Below are positions 29,601 to 37,476 of a DNA stretch of 64,000 nucleotides, in pieces (the stretch's first letter is position 1; each line of letters opens with the position of its first letter). The translations under genes and the position numbers were made by a program. The stretch comes from JAXDMK01 sp963765955 (GTDB taxonomy: Bacteria > Actinomycetota > Acidimicrobiia > Acidimicrobiales > AC-14): NCBI GenBank assembly GCA_963765955.1, contig CAVXYA010000002.1, forward strand, positions 620,001-684,000, read 5' to 3'. The notes below the pieces were generated by a model. The model ran no database searches, was not told the DNA's origin, and saw nothing but the letters and a program-made list of their open reading frames with translations.

Positions 29601-30457
29601 GCCCGGGGCACGTCGACGCCCAGGCCCCGGAGCTGGGGGGCGGGCGTGTTCAGGTGCTGGCGCAGCACCTCGCCCACGTCGCTCCCCTCGAAGGGTGGCC
29701 TCCCGGCCAGGCACTCGAAGAGAACGACACCAGCGGAGTACAGGTCGGAGCGCTCGTCGACCGCCCGCTCCAGCACCCCCGCCGCCTCGGGGGCGAGATA
29801 GCGGGCGGTGCCCACCCGCTGGTCGCGCACCGAGACGTCGAGCCCCGGGCTGCGGGCGAAGCCGAAGTCGATGAGCACCGCCCGGCGGACGGGCTCGTGC
29901 TCGTCGACGATCACGTTGGCCGGCTTGACGTCGCGGTGCAGGACGTCCTCGTCGTGGGCCCGCTGCAGGGCGCCCAGGAGATCGAGCGCCACCCTGAGGG
30001 TGGACGCCACCGAGAGCGGCCCGCGGGTCAGCCGGCGCTGGAGCGTCTCCCCCGGGACGAACGGCTGCACCAGGTACAGGAACTCGCCGTCGCCGCCCAG
30101 GGTTACGGGGGCGCGGAAGGGGCTGGTCGCCAGCCGGCCCAGCACCTCGGCCTCGTGCTCGAGGCGGGCCCGCACACCGTCGCCGATGTCGGCCGCGGCC
30201 ACCCGCTTGATGACGACGGGACGGCCGTCGAGCAGGTCGGTGCCCAGGAAGGTGTCGACGCCGCGCCCGGTCTTGAGCACGCTGTCGCTCCGGAAACGCC
30301 CGTCGAGCACCGCCAAACCCGGTGCCGGACCCATTGCCGGACCCATTGCCGGACCCATTGCCGGGACCAGGGTGCCGGCTGCCGGCGCGCCGGCCTCGCC
30401 CGCGATCGGGACCCCGACCCGGGGAGGCCAGGGGCCGGCGATCGGAACGGGAGTCAT
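26489..30457 (-). CDS. Large Ser/Thr protein kinase - AAA ATPase - TPR sensor protein
   Basis: A 1322-residue cytoplasmic protein. A Ser/Thr kinase domain occupies about 50-320 with VVIKR, HRDVKPANV, DFGFARSP and LAPEA. An ATPase domain follows (FVGRADELGKL, Walker A EAESGGGKTR, Walker B VVLLDDCQWADG), then a long TPR-like helical region (about 700-1270). This is the PknK-type or hybrid two-component kinase architecture; in many bacteria the same protein continues into GAF and histidine kinase domains, which here lie one frame away just downstream. The last 50 residues are Arg-rich nonsense, typical of an out-of-frame tail. A PAMG repeat lies near the N terminus. The response regulator gene 37 bases upstream is the probable partner. 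Confidence 0.88.
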   Translation of the reverse strand: MTPVPIAGPWPPRVGVPIAGEAGAPAAGTLVPAMGPAMGPAMGPAPGLAVLDGRFRSDSVLKTGRGVDTFLGTDLLDGRPVVIKRVAAADIGDGVRARLEHEAEVLGRLATSPFRAPVTLGGDGEFLYLVQPFVPGETLQRRLTRGPLSVASTLRVALDLLGALQRAHDEDVLHRDVKPANVIVDEHEPVRRAVLIDFGFARSPGLDVSVRDQRVGTARYLAPEAAGVLERAVDERSDLYSAGVVLFECLAGRPPFEGSDVGEVLRQHLNTPAPQLRGLGVDVPRAVDAALQRLLRKDPGERYQSAAAARADFAAIAAAVDRGVREPAVVIGLHDRRHMLTEPAFVGRADELGKLVRLIRRAGEGRGGLVLLEAESGGGKTRLLEELAQQSQTRAWILRGQGLDQAAQRPFQLLEDVVGGIVAAARDQPLVGAALRRRVDDRADAAVAALPELTEVLGEGTTASLGPEAYGETRSINALSALLDALGTPERPAVVLLDDCQWADGPTLRLLAHWQARTGDRAVPVLVIAAFRSEEVGADHPLRLIEPLATVALPPFQRDDVRSLAESMAGPLPDEALDAVTLLSEGSPFMASAVLRGLVEAGALVTTDEGWEVDRERLSDVQTSRRAALFLLRRLELLAPTTLHLLSVGAVLGKEFDLGLAVELCQQEPAEAAAGLAEAGQRRIVWVDEQAGRARFLHDKLREALLSRLDADQRRELHLMAAERIEALDGARVFELAYHFDAAGSGLRALPYAVQAAESARAQHSLDVAVAHYRMAQRSIPDGDAATHARVAEGLGDVLTLDGSYDEATAQLERALSVAATDFQRATLEGKLGDVAFKRGDQGSARDHLERAVRQLGRRLPTRTPGLVVALMVEVVVQVAHSLLPRLFLARRRREGADREFLAIRTYSRLAYVYWFSAGKIPCAWAHLREMNLAERYSPSAELAQAYSEHAPVMTMAPWFGRGIAYAGRSLAIRTELGDMWGQGQSLNFYGVALYAASRYREAIEKLQQAVRLLDQTGDRWEVDTARWNIAFCHYRLGELTEAVAMARIVHDDAIAIGDDTAAGISVSVWARAAGGRIPAELVRARLEQRNDDAQTAAEVLAAEAVRLLEEGSSAEAVSVMEEAAAVVDRAGLRQEYVAPVLPWLATALRTQAETLLPYEVDQRRAVLRRARRAARRGWRLARWYRNNAPHALRERGLLAAIDGRRRHARRLLSRSLAEAESQDARYEAALTRQAFGCIGLPLDGMGPAEVLARAEAELAAFLPAGVRPADAAGGNQSAPVEPVVGGPVRHPRDRRPPHRLRPLARRRVRLRAGGGGFVAAG
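30325..30364. repeat. 12-bp tandem repeat inside the kinase gene
   Basis: The unit CCGGACCCATTG is repeated about three times and encodes PAMG units near residues 30-45 of the kinase, before the catalytic domain. It is a simple in-frame repeat that could vary in length between strains. Confidence 0.8.
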
Positions 30458-30494
30458 CCGATCGCCGGCGGTCCCGGCGGGACGGGGCTCATGA

Positions 30495-30908
30495 TCACGT
30501 CCCGGCTGAGCACTTCCGAGCCTCGCACCGGGACATCACCGCCTCGACCCGGATCAGCATCGCCCGGGGGCTGAACGGCTTCACGATGTAGTCGTCGACG
30601 CCCGCCGCGTACCCGCACTCGATCTCCGACTTCTGGGCCTTGGCCGTGAGCAGGATGACTGGGATGTGGGCGGTGAGGGGGTTGTCCCGCAACGCCCGGC
30701 ACACCTCGATCCCGGTGATCCGGGGCATCATCCAGTCCACCAGGACGAGGTCGGGGAGAGGCTTGCCGGCGACGCCGCCGGCCGCGGCTACCTCCAGGGC
30801 GGCATCCCCGTCGGCCGCCGCGACCGTGGCGTAGCCCGCCTGCGACAGCTTCCAGGTGATCAGCTCCCGGATGTCGGGATCGTCGTCGACCACCAGCACG
30901 GTCTTCAT
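30495..30908 (-). CDS. Single-domain response regulator
   Basis: A 137-residue receiver protein without an output domain. The acidic pocket is VVDDDPDI, the phospho-acceptor Asp is in LVLVDWMMPRITG, the Thr in ILLTAKA and the Lys in VKPFSPR. I chose ATG 30908 because the family starts MKTVLVVDDDPDI; an upstream in-frame start would add 15 unrelated residues. It precedes the large Ser/Thr-His kinase on the same strand, 37 bases away, so the kinase probably phosphorylates it. With no DNA-binding domain it likely acts by protein contact. Confidence 0.92.
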   Translation of the reverse strand: MKTVLVVDDDPDIRELITWKLSQAGYATVAAADGDAALEVAAAGGVAGKPLPDLVLVDWMMPRITGIEVCRALRDNPLTAHIPVILLTAKAQKSEIECGYAAGVDDYIVKPFSPRAMLIRVEAVMSRCEARKCSAGT

Positions 30909-31125
30909 GGCAACTTCGGCGTCATGGCCGCGATACCTCCAACCAGCTCGCACCGTGGGACGGGAATGCGAGCCCTTGAGGACGGCGCGGAGAACGGGCC
31001 GGGGCGTGGCTCACGGCAGTCATCATGAGCGGCCCATCACAACCAGGTGTCGACGGGCTCCCAACATTCGGTCAACATTCCGCGGCCGGTCCCGACGGGC
31101 TCAGCGTGGGCACGACATCCGCCGG

Positions 31126-31383
31126 TCAGCGGCTCCCCTGCTGGGTACCGTCGTCCCACTCGTAGCCGGCACCCGTCGTCTCCTGGGGCGGAGCCTGGTC
31201 GAGGAGGACATTGCGGTAATAGCGGCGCCGGACGCGGTGACGGAGCCCGCGAGTCAGCCGTCGCCAGCTCACCGGCGCCCCGGCGGGCGGCCACACCGCC
31301 AAGAAGGCCAGCAACCCCAACACAACAAACGCGCCGAACGCGACGAGGCGCACCACCAGAGGGTACTTCCCCGTGCGCCACAA
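31126..31383 (-). CDS. Small hypothetical membrane protein
   Basis: An 85-residue frame with one clear membrane segment (VVRLVAFGAFVVLGLLAFLAV) followed by a strongly basic stretch (RRLTRGLRHRVRRRYYRN) and a polar tail. The start would be TTG 31383, which is weak, and no family is recognised. It lies divergent to the two-component kinase gene. Basic residues after a single helix suggest an inner-membrane protein with a cytoplasmic C-terminal region. It may be real but could be a chance frame in GC-rich DNA. Confidence 0.4.
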   Translation of the reverse strand: MWRTGKYPLVVRLVAFGAFVVLGLLAFLAVWPPAGAPVSWRRLTRGLRHRVRRRYYRNVLLDQAPPQETTGAGYEWDDGTQQGSR

Positions 31384-31499
31384 AACCGGGCAAACCCGAC
31401 ACTGGCGGTATGGCCGGGCTGGGCCTACCCCGCCGGGCGTAGTCAGGGCTGCGCCCTGGGACGGACGACGGCGGCCGCGGCCGGGCCTACCGTCGGGAC

Positions 31500-32653
31500 A
31501 TGAGGTCGAGGTCGAGGAGCGCGGTGTGGGCCAGCGCGCTGGGCATCGCCCTCTTCCAGGTGGTCGGGACGTTCGGTGCCTCGGACGAGCAGCCCGAGCG
31601 GCGAGCGGTCGACGCCCTGGCGATCGTGCTGGTACTGGTGGGGCCGGCGGCGCTCGCCGTCCGGGACCGGTGGCCCCTCGCGGCGGTGGCGGTGGCGGCC
31701 GCCGCGGCCGACGTCTACATCGGACTGGGCTATCCCTACGGACCGATCTTCGTCAGCGTCGTCGTCGCCCTCTACGCCGCCGTCCAGGCCGGGCACCGCC
31801 GCCCCACCTGGTACTTGGCCGGGTTCGGCTTCGCCGGCTTCGTGGTTGCCCACCTCGTCGACCCCCGAGCCGACAGCGGATCGGGGTGGGTGCACCTCGC
31901 CCTGGTCGCCGGCTGGCTGGTGGTGGTGCTGGCCGTGTCGGAGGTGGTCCGCAGCCGCCAGCAGCACGTAGCCGACCTCGAGCGGGCGGCGGAGGAGGAG
32001 CAGCAGCGCCTCGTGGGCGAGCAGCGCCTACGCCTGGCCCAGGAGCTGCACGACGTCCTCGCCCACAACATCTCCCTCATCAACGTGCAGGCCAGCGTCG
32101 CCCTCCACCTCCTCGACGACGAGCCCGAACAGGCCCGGCCCGCCCTGGCCACGATCAAGGAGGCCAGTCGCGACGCCCTCCACGAGCTGCGGGCCGCGCT
32201 CGACCTCCTGCGCCGGGGCGACGCACCTCGCGCCCCGAGCCCCGCCTGGCCGACCTGGGCGCCCTGGTCGACAGCGTGCGGGCCGGCGGGCTGGAGGTGC
32301 GCTTGGAGGACGCCAGGCTGGAGGTCGGCAGGCTGGAGGACGGGGAGCCGGTGGCGCCGCTGCCGGCGGCGGTCGAGCTGGCCGCCTATCGGATCGTGCA
32401 GGAGGCCCTTACCAACGTCACCCGCCACGCCCGGGCCCGCTCCGTCACCGTCCGCCTCGGCTACGAGGACGGGGTGACGGTCGAGGTCACCGACGACGGC
32501 ATCGGGGTCGGCGGCGGTGGCGGGCCGGCCGAGCCGGGCAACGGAATCGTCGGCATGCGGGAGCGGGCGGCGGCGCTGGGGGGCCACGCCGACGCGGGGC
32601 CATTGCCCGACGGCGGCTTCCGCGTCACCGCCCACCTCCCGGCCCGACAGTGA
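31500..32653 (+). CDS. NarL-type sensor histidine kinase, frameshifted
   Basis: A membrane sensor kinase of the class with a HisKA_3 dimerisation domain. Four to five hydrophobic segments fill residues 8-155, then the phospho-acceptor region RLAQELHDVLAHNISLINVQA, then the ATPase domain (AYRIVQEALTNVTRHARA, VTDDGIGVG, GNGIVGMRERAAALGG). The first half and the ATPase domain are in different frames; a one-base shift near 32225-32240, in a C-rich stretch after LLRRGDAP, joins them. It overlaps the response regulator gene by four bases (GTGA). The pair sits directly before an ABC exporter and probably regulates it. Confidence 0.85.
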
Positions 32654-33333
32654 GAACCGACCCGCCGATGATCTCGGTCCTCATCGCCGACGACCAGGCC
32701 CTGGTGCGGGGCGGATTCAGGGCCCTCCTCGACGCCCAGAAAGACATCGCGGTGGCCGGGGAGGCGGCGGATGGCGAGGAGGCGGTGCGCCTGGCCCTCG
32801 AGCTGCGGCCCGACGTGGTGCTCATGGACATCCGCATGCCGGGCGTCGACGGCCTGGTTGCCACCCGCCGCATCGCCGAGGACGACCGGCTGGCCAACGT
32901 GAAGGTGATCATCCTCACCACGTTCGACCTCGACGAGTACGTCTTCGAGGCCATCCGGGTGGGGGCCAACGGGTTCCTGGTGAAGGACACCGAGCCGTCC
33001 GAGCTGCTGCGGGCGGTGCGAGCGGTCGTCGCCGGCGACGCCCTCCTGTCCCCCCGCATCACCCGCCGCCTCATCGAGGAGTTCGCCACCCGGGCCAAGG
33101 ACCCGGTCGGCCTGCCCGACCTGGCCCTGCTCACCGACCGGGAGCGGGAGGTGGTGGCGCTGGTTGCCGAGGGTCTCACCAACGACGAGATCGCCCACCG
33201 GCTGATCATGAGCGGGGCCACGGCCAAGACCCACGTGAGCCGGGCCATGATCAAGGTGGGGGCCCGGGACCGGGCCCAGCTGGTGGTGTTCGCCTACGAG
33301 ACCGGGCTGGTGCGCCCCGGCTGGCGGGCCTGA
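32650..33333 (+). CDS. NarL/LuxR-family response regulator
   Basis: A 227-residue transcription factor. Receiver domain with ISVLIADDQALVRGGF, phospho-acceptor Asp in VVLMDIRMPGVDG and Lys in FLVKDTEPSE, then a LuxR-type helix-turn-helix (LLTDREREVVALVAEGLTND and AKTHVSRAMIKVG). GTG 32650 overlaps the kinase stop; the ATG at 32668 is an alternative start. It is coupled to the kinase before it and lies 88 bases upstream of the ABC transporter genes, which are its likely targets. Confidence 0.93.
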   Translation: MRTDPPMISVLIADDQALVRGGFRALLDAQKDIAVAGEAADGEEAVRLALELRPDVVLMDIRMPGVDGLVATRRIAEDDRLANVKVIILTTFDLDEYVFEAIRVGANGFLVKDTEPSELLRAVRAVVAGDALLSPRITRRLIEEFATRAKDPVGLPDLALLTDREREVVALVAEGLTNDEIAHRLIMSGATAKTHVSRAMIKVGARDRAQLVVFAYETGLVRPGWRA

Positions 33334-33421
33334 TCCGGGCGTAGCGGTACCCCGGCGGACGTAGTCCGACAGCCTCCCCCCGGAGGACGACGCCGGGCCC
33401 GATCCCCGGGACGATGGGTGC

Positions 33422-34345
33422 ATGAGACCCACCGCACTGTCCGTCACCGGACTCACCAAGCGCTACGGCACCCGAACGGCCGTCGACAACCTCGACATCG
33501 AGCTCCCGTCGGGGGTCGTGGCCGGCTTCGTCGGCCCCAACGGCGCCGGCAAGACCACGACCATGGCCATGCTGCTCGGCCTGGTCCGGCCCACTTCCGG
33601 CACGGGCACCGTGCTCGGCGCCTCCATCGACGAGCCCGCCGCCTACCTCCCGAGGGTGGGAGCGCTCATCGAGACCCCCGCCTTCTACCCCGCCCTCACC
33701 GGTGCCCAGAACCTCCGGGTCTTGGCCACGGCGGCCGGACAGGACACCGCCACCATCCCCGGCCTGCTCGAGACCGTAGGGCTCGGCGACCGGGGCGACG
33801 ATCGCTACCGCGGCTACTCGCTCGGCATGAAGCAGCGCCTGGGCATCGCCGCCGCCCTGCTCGGCGACCCCGAGCTGCTGATCCTCGACGAGCCGGCCAA
33901 CGGCCTCGACCCCCAGGGGGTGCGGGAGATGCGATCCCTCGTGGGACAACTGGCGGGGACGGGCCGCACGGTCCTGGTGTCCTCCCACGACCTGAGCGAG
34001 CTCGAGCAGGTGTGCGACTGGCTGGTGCTGATCGACACCGGCCGCTCGCTCTACCAGGGCCCGACCCGGGCCCTGCTGCACAGCGTCGACGGCGGGCTGG
34101 CCGTCGTGGCCCAGTCGCCGCAGGATCACCCCCTGCTCCGGGACCTGCTCGTCGCCCGCGGCCACCAGGTCGACGCCCAGGCCGACCGGCTGGTGGTGGG
34201 CATCAACGGCTCCGACGTGGGCGACCTGGCCGCATCGGTGAACCGGGCCGCCTTCGAAGCCGGCATGGTGCTGGTGGAGCTCAGCCCGCTGCGCACGACC
34301 CTCGAAGACCGCTACCTCTCGATGGTGCAAGGAGGAACACGATGA
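33422..34345 (+). CDS. ABC transporter ATP-binding protein
   Basis: A 307-residue ATPase with Walker A GPNGAGKTTT, Q-loop region GALIETPAFYPALTGAQNL, signature YSLGMKQRLGIA, Walker B ELLILDEPANGLDP and switch His SSHDLSEL. The C-terminal 90 residues form the extra domain seen in drug or bacteriocin exporters of the ABC-2 type. The stop overlaps the start of the permease gene (ATGA), so both are made together. The upstream two-component pair suggests control by an envelope or antibiotic signal. Confidence 0.93.
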   Translation: MRPTALSVTGLTKRYGTRTAVDNLDIELPSGVVAGFVGPNGAGKTTTMAMLLGLVRPTSGTGTVLGASIDEPAAYLPRVGALIETPAFYPALTGAQNLRVLATAAGQDTATIPGLLETVGLGDRGDDRYRGYSLGMKQRLGIAAALLGDPELLILDEPANGLDPQGVREMRSLVGQLAGTGRTVLVSSHDLSELEQVCDWLVLIDTGRSLYQGPTRALLHSVDGGLAVVAQSPQDHPLLRDLLVARGHQVDAQADRLVVGINGSDVGDLAASVNRAAFEAGMVLVELSPLRTTLEDRYLSMVQGGTR

Positions 34346-35151
34346 CCACCTTCCCGATGATGAGGATCATTCACGCCGAGCTTCTCCGCCTCGTCCGCCG
34401 CCGGACGATGGTGGCGACCGCCCTCGCCACGATCGTGTTCTCGGTGGTGGCCACCCTCACCGTGTTCTCGACCGCCCGCACCACCGGCGGCGGGGCCCCT
34501 TCCCGGCGGGGCGGCACCACCCTGGCCGCCCTGGCCGGGCCCGGGGGCGGCACCGAGGCGTTCGCGGTGGGCGCCTCGTTCGTCGGCTTTCTCGTGTTCG
34601 TGACCGTCATCGCCCTGGTCGCCAGCGAGTTCTCGGGCGGGACCCTACGGGCGGTCCTGCTCCGCAACCCCCACCGGCTCCAGGTGATCGTGGGCCAGCT
34701 GGCCGGGATCCTGCTGGTGGCGGCCGGTGTGGTCGCCTTGGCCGAGGCCTTCACGTTCGCCCTGTCGCTGCTCGTCGCCCCCGGCCAGGATGTAGCCACG
34801 GCGGAGTGGTTCTCGGCCGAGAGCGCCGGCGCCGGACTGCGGGACTACATCACCGTGCTCGGGGGCGTGACCGGCTGGGCCATCTTCGGCACCACCCTGG
34901 CCGTCGTCTTCCGGTCGGCGCCGCTCGCCCTGGGGGTGGGCTTCGCCTGGGCGGGGCCGTTCGAGAACATCATCGTCGACTCGTGGCCGGCCGGGTACCG
35001 CTGGTTCCCGGGCCAAGTGCTGGCGTCGCTGATCCAGGGCGGCACCACCGAGCTGGGCATCGGCCGGGCCGTGCTCACCGCAGTCCTCTACGCCGCCGTG
35101 GCCGCCGCCACCGCCCTCGTCCTCGTGTCCCGGCGGGACGTCACCGCCTGA
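34342..35151 (+). CDS. ABC-2 type permease
   Basis: A 269-residue membrane protein with about six hydrophobic segments: ALATIVFSVVATLTVF, a long one at AVGASFVGFLVFVTVIALVA, LAGILLVAAGVVALAEAF, a segment near GWAIFGTTLAVVF, and a last one AVLYAAVAAATALVLVS. EFSGGTLRAVLLRNPHR between the second and third fits the cytoplasmic loop typical of ABC-2 permeases. GGAGG precedes ATG 34342, which overlaps the ATPase stop. Together they form a complete exporter; substrate unknown. Confidence 0.88.
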   Translation: MTTFPMMRIIHAELLRLVRRRTMVATALATIVFSVVATLTVFSTARTTGGGAPSRRGGTTLAALAGPGGGTEAFAVGASFVGFLVFVTVIALVASEFSGGTLRAVLLRNPHRLQVIVGQLAGILLVAAGVVALAEAFTFALSLLVAPGQDVATAEWFSAESAGAGLRDYITVLGGVTGWAIFGTTLAVVFRSAPLALGVGFAWAGPFENIIVDSWPAGYRWFPGQVLASLIQGGTTELGIGRAVLTAVLYAAVAAATALVLVSRRDVTA

Positions 35152-35175
35152 GCCGGGTCAGATCGCCTTCGTCCC

Positions 35176-35331
35176 TCAGAGGGCGCCAGTGAGGAGCAGC
35201 ACCACCAGGATGATCAACAGGATGCCGCCCAGGCCGATCCCGCCGCTGCGGTACCTCCCTCCGCCGTAGCCGAATCCCCCGCCGAAGGCGAGGATGATCA
35301 GGACGATCAGCAGGATCACGAGGAGGCTCAT
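35176..35331 (-). CDS. Small hydrophobic Gly-rich membrane protein
   Basis: A 51-residue protein from ATG 35331 to TGA at 35176-35178. It starts MSLLVILLIVLIILAFGGGF, continues with a Gly/Arg/Tyr hinge (YGGGRYRSGG) and ends in a second hydrophobic segment (GILLIILVVLLLTGAL). The pattern of two short membrane helices around a glycine-rich turn is that of DUF3309-type proteins and similar stress-related small membrane proteins. No Shine-Dalgarno is obvious. It lies between the ABC permease and the metallopeptidase genes. Confidence 0.7.
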   Translation of the reverse strand: MSLLVILLIVLIILAFGGGFGYGGGRYRSGGIGLGGILLIILVVLLLTGAL

Positions 35332-35364
35332 GGAGGGGTTGTGACCTGGGTTCGCCTCCCCGAA

Positions 35365-35386
35365 ACCCGGTCGTGGAATTCCGGGT
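35365..35386 (-). terminator. Short hairpin at the end of the metallopeptidase gene
   Basis: ACCCGG at 35365-35370 pairs with CCGGGT at 35381-35386 around a ten-base loop, touching the stop codon. It may end transcription before the small membrane protein gene; there is no T tract. Confidence 0.3.
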
Positions 35387-36219
35387 CAGACGGTCGGGAC
35401 GGCGAAGGTGTCGCAGCCCCTGATCTCGGTCGACCGGTAGCCGTTGAGGAACCACCTCTGGCGCTGCTCCGACGACCCGTGGGTGAACGACTCGGGGTTG
35501 ACCTGGCCCTGGACCTTCTCCTGGATGCGGTCGTCGCCGATGGCGGCGGCGGCGTCGAGACCGTCCTGGATGTCCTGCTCGGTGAGCTCCTCGATGAAGC
35601 CGGTGTCGACCGCCCCCTTGGCCCACATGCCGGCCAGGCAGTCGGCCTGCAGCTCGACCCGCACGCCGGCGCTCTGGGGCCCGGTGGCGTTGCTCCGTCC
35701 GGCCTCGAGCACGCCCCTGAGGTTCTCGACGTGGTGGCCGTACTCGTGGGCGATCACGTAGGCCTCGGCGAACGGGCCCCCCTGGGCCCCGAAGCGGGTG
35801 CGAAGGTCGTCGTAGAAGCCGAGGTCGATGTAGATGCCCTGGTCGGTCGGGCAGTAGAAGGGCCCCACGTCGGACGTCCCCACCCCGCACCCGGTCTGGG
35901 TCGAGCCTTCGTAGAAGAACGTCTTGGCCCGCTCGTAGTCGGGCAGGGTGTCCTCCCAGAAGGCCTGGACGCTGTTGACGACGCCGACGATCCGGCAGTC
36001 GTCCTTCTGGTTGGCGTCCTCCCCGGTCTCGCAGGCCACCGACTGCTCGGCCTGGAACTGGCCCATGGGCGGGATCCCGCCGCCGTCGCCGCCGGTCAGG
36101 AGCTGGAACACGAGGAACAGCACGCCCACCAGTCCTCCGCCCCCCGCCACCAGGGGGCCGGCCCCGCGCCGGTCGGAAATCTGCGACGTGTCGAGCTGAA
36201 CGTCCCTGCGGAATCGCAC
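35386..36219 (-). CDS. Neutral zinc metallopeptidase (YpfJ family), membrane-anchored
   Basis: A 277-residue protein. The start is set by AGGAGG eight bases before GTG 36219, giving MRFRRDVQLDTSQISDRRG. A membrane segment follows (GGGGLVGVLFLVFQLL), then the extracellular domain. The zinc site is VIAHEYGHHVENL (HEXXH) with a downstream Glu in VRVELQADCLAGMWA, as in this family. Several Cys may form disulfides. The family has no well-defined substrate. It stands divergent from the small CDS at 36314. Confidence 0.92.
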   Translation of the reverse strand: MRFRRDVQLDTSQISDRRGAGPLVAGGGGLVGVLFLVFQLLTGGDGGGIPPMGQFQAEQSVACETGEDANQKDDCRIVGVVNSVQAFWEDTLPDYERAKTFFYEGSTQTGCGVGTSDVGPFYCPTDQGIYIDLGFYDDLRTRFGAQGGPFAEAYVIAHEYGHHVENLRGVLEAGRSNATGPQSAGVRVELQADCLAGMWAKGAVDTGFIEELTEQDIQDGLDAAAAIGDDRIQEKVQGQVNPESFTHGSSEQRQRWFLNGYRSTEIRGCDTFAVPTV

Positions 36220-36313
36220 GGTCTGTACCTCCTGCACACTTCGGGGCGGGTCGATCGGGGAATGCCTTCCCCGATCGCGCCAAATCGACCGGATGGGCCG
36301 AGAGGAGTCAAGC

Positions 36314-36520
36314 ATGACGGACACCAACACCGAATCCGAGGCCTGGTACTGGTGCCTGCGCCACCGCCGGGTGGAGGACAGCGAGACGTCGTGTCCGCCC
36401 GACGACCGCATGGGCCCCTACGAGTCGGCCGACGCCGCCGAGCACTGGAAGGAACGCACCGACGCCCGCAACGAAAAGTGGGACAAGGAGGACAGGGAGT
36501 GGTCCGGGGACGCCGACTGA
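36314..36520 (+). CDS. Small conserved actinobacterial protein (SPOR-like motif)
   Basis: A 68-residue soluble protein starting MTDTNTESEAWYWCLRHRRVE with CPPDDRMGPYESADAAEHW and RNEKWDKEDREW. The combination W-Y-W-C-L-x-H, a CPP motif and G-P-Y followed by an acidic helix recurs in small actinobacterial proteins of unknown function. The ATG at 36314 follows GAGGAG. Two Cys 22 residues apart could bind metal. It may be a single gene; the neighbours point away or converge. Confidence 0.7.
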   Translation: MTDTNTESEAWYWCLRHRRVEDSETSCPPDDRMGPYESADAAEHWKERTDARNEKWDKEDREWSGDAD

Positions 36521-36538
36521 GCTGAGTGCGAGTGCCCC

Positions 36539-37366
36539 TCAGGACAAGCCGGGCATGACCTCGGAGGCGAACTCCTCGATGCGGCCCCGGCCCTCCGCCG
36601 GCCAGCTCGCGATCACGTGGGAGACGCCGGCGGCGGCCAGGTCGTCGACCCGCCGACGGACCTCGTCCCAGGGCTCGGAGAGCGACAGGTCGGTCGAGCG
36701 AGTGATCCGATCCGGGTCGCGGCCGGCCTTCTCCGCCGCCCGGCGGACGATGTCCCACTTGCGGTCCAGGTCCGCGGCCGAGCCGAACCCGTGCCACACG
36801 TCGGCCTGGCGACCCACGATGGGCAGGGTCAGCCGCTCGCCCCCCGCTCCCACCCAGATCGGCGGGTGCGGTGCCTGCACCGGCTGGGGGTGGTAGTAGC
36901 CGCCCTCCAACCGGTAGTAGCGGCCGTCGAAGCCGGCCCCGTCCTCGGTCCACAGGGCCTGGACGACCTGGATGGCTTCCTCCAGCCGCCCCGCCCGCTC
37001 CTTGGTGGCCGGGAAGTCGAAGCCCAGGCGCCGGTGCTCGGCGGCGTGCCAGGCGGCGCCGATGCCAAGGTTCATCCGGCCCCCCGAGATCTGGTCGACG
37101 GTGGCCACCTCGGCCGCCAGCAGCGACGGGTGGCGGTAGGTGACGCCGGTGACGAGCACCCCCAGCCGGATGCGGCTGCTGGCGACGGCCATGGCCGCCA
37201 GGAGGGTGTAGGCCTCCATGCACGGCCCCCGGGGGTCGGCGTACAGGGGCGTGAAATGGTCGAACACCCACGCCGACTCGAACCCCGCCTCCTCTGCGAA
37301 GCGAAGCCGGGAGCGGAGCTCGTCCCACGTGAGCTGGTGCTGGGAGACGTCGACACCGAAGATCAC
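36539..37366 (-). CDS. LLM-class (F420-type) oxidoreductase
   Basis: A 275-residue TIM-barrel flavin/F420-type oxidoreductase of the luciferase-like family. Typical text: AEEAGFESAWVFDHFTPLY, SRIRLGVLVTGVTYRHP, EVATVDQISGGRMNLGIGAAWH and PPIWVGAGGERLT. Ends in the usual C-terminal helix region. In actinobacteria these enzymes generally use F420, but the sequence alone does not prove the cofactor. GTG 37366 is chosen because the family begins with a short strand (IFGVDVSQH). Convergent with the small gene at 36314. Confidence 0.87.
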   Translation of the reverse strand: MIFGVDVSQHQLTWDELRSRLRFAEEAGFESAWVFDHFTPLYADPRGPCMEAYTLLAAMAVASSRIRLGVLVTGVTYRHPSLLAAEVATVDQISGGRMNLGIGAAWHAAEHRRLGFDFPATKERAGRLEEAIQVVQALWTEDGAGFDGRYYRLEGGYYHPQPVQAPHPPIWVGAGGERLTLPIVGRQADVWHGFGSAADLDRKWDIVRRAAEKAGRDPDRITRSTDLSLSEPWDEVRRRVDDLAAAGVSHVIASWPAEGRGRIEEFASEVMPGLS

Positions 37367-37476
37367 CGCCAGGAATCTACGCCGGGCCGGTGCTGGAGTG
37401 TTGCTAGCACCCTTGCCACCCGTGAGGGTCGTCGCTACGGTGCGTGAAGGAAGCACCACTGAAAGGACGTGACGGC

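Noticed and set aside
26577..29714. 1045-codon frame overlapping the Ser/Thr kinase on the same strand
   Set aside because: P/G/R-rich out-of-frame translation; the other frame has kinase, ATPase and TPR motifs.
30325..30364. Short tandem repeats as a CRISPR-like array
   Set aside because: Twelve-base units without spacers, in frame and coding for PAMG inside the kinase gene.
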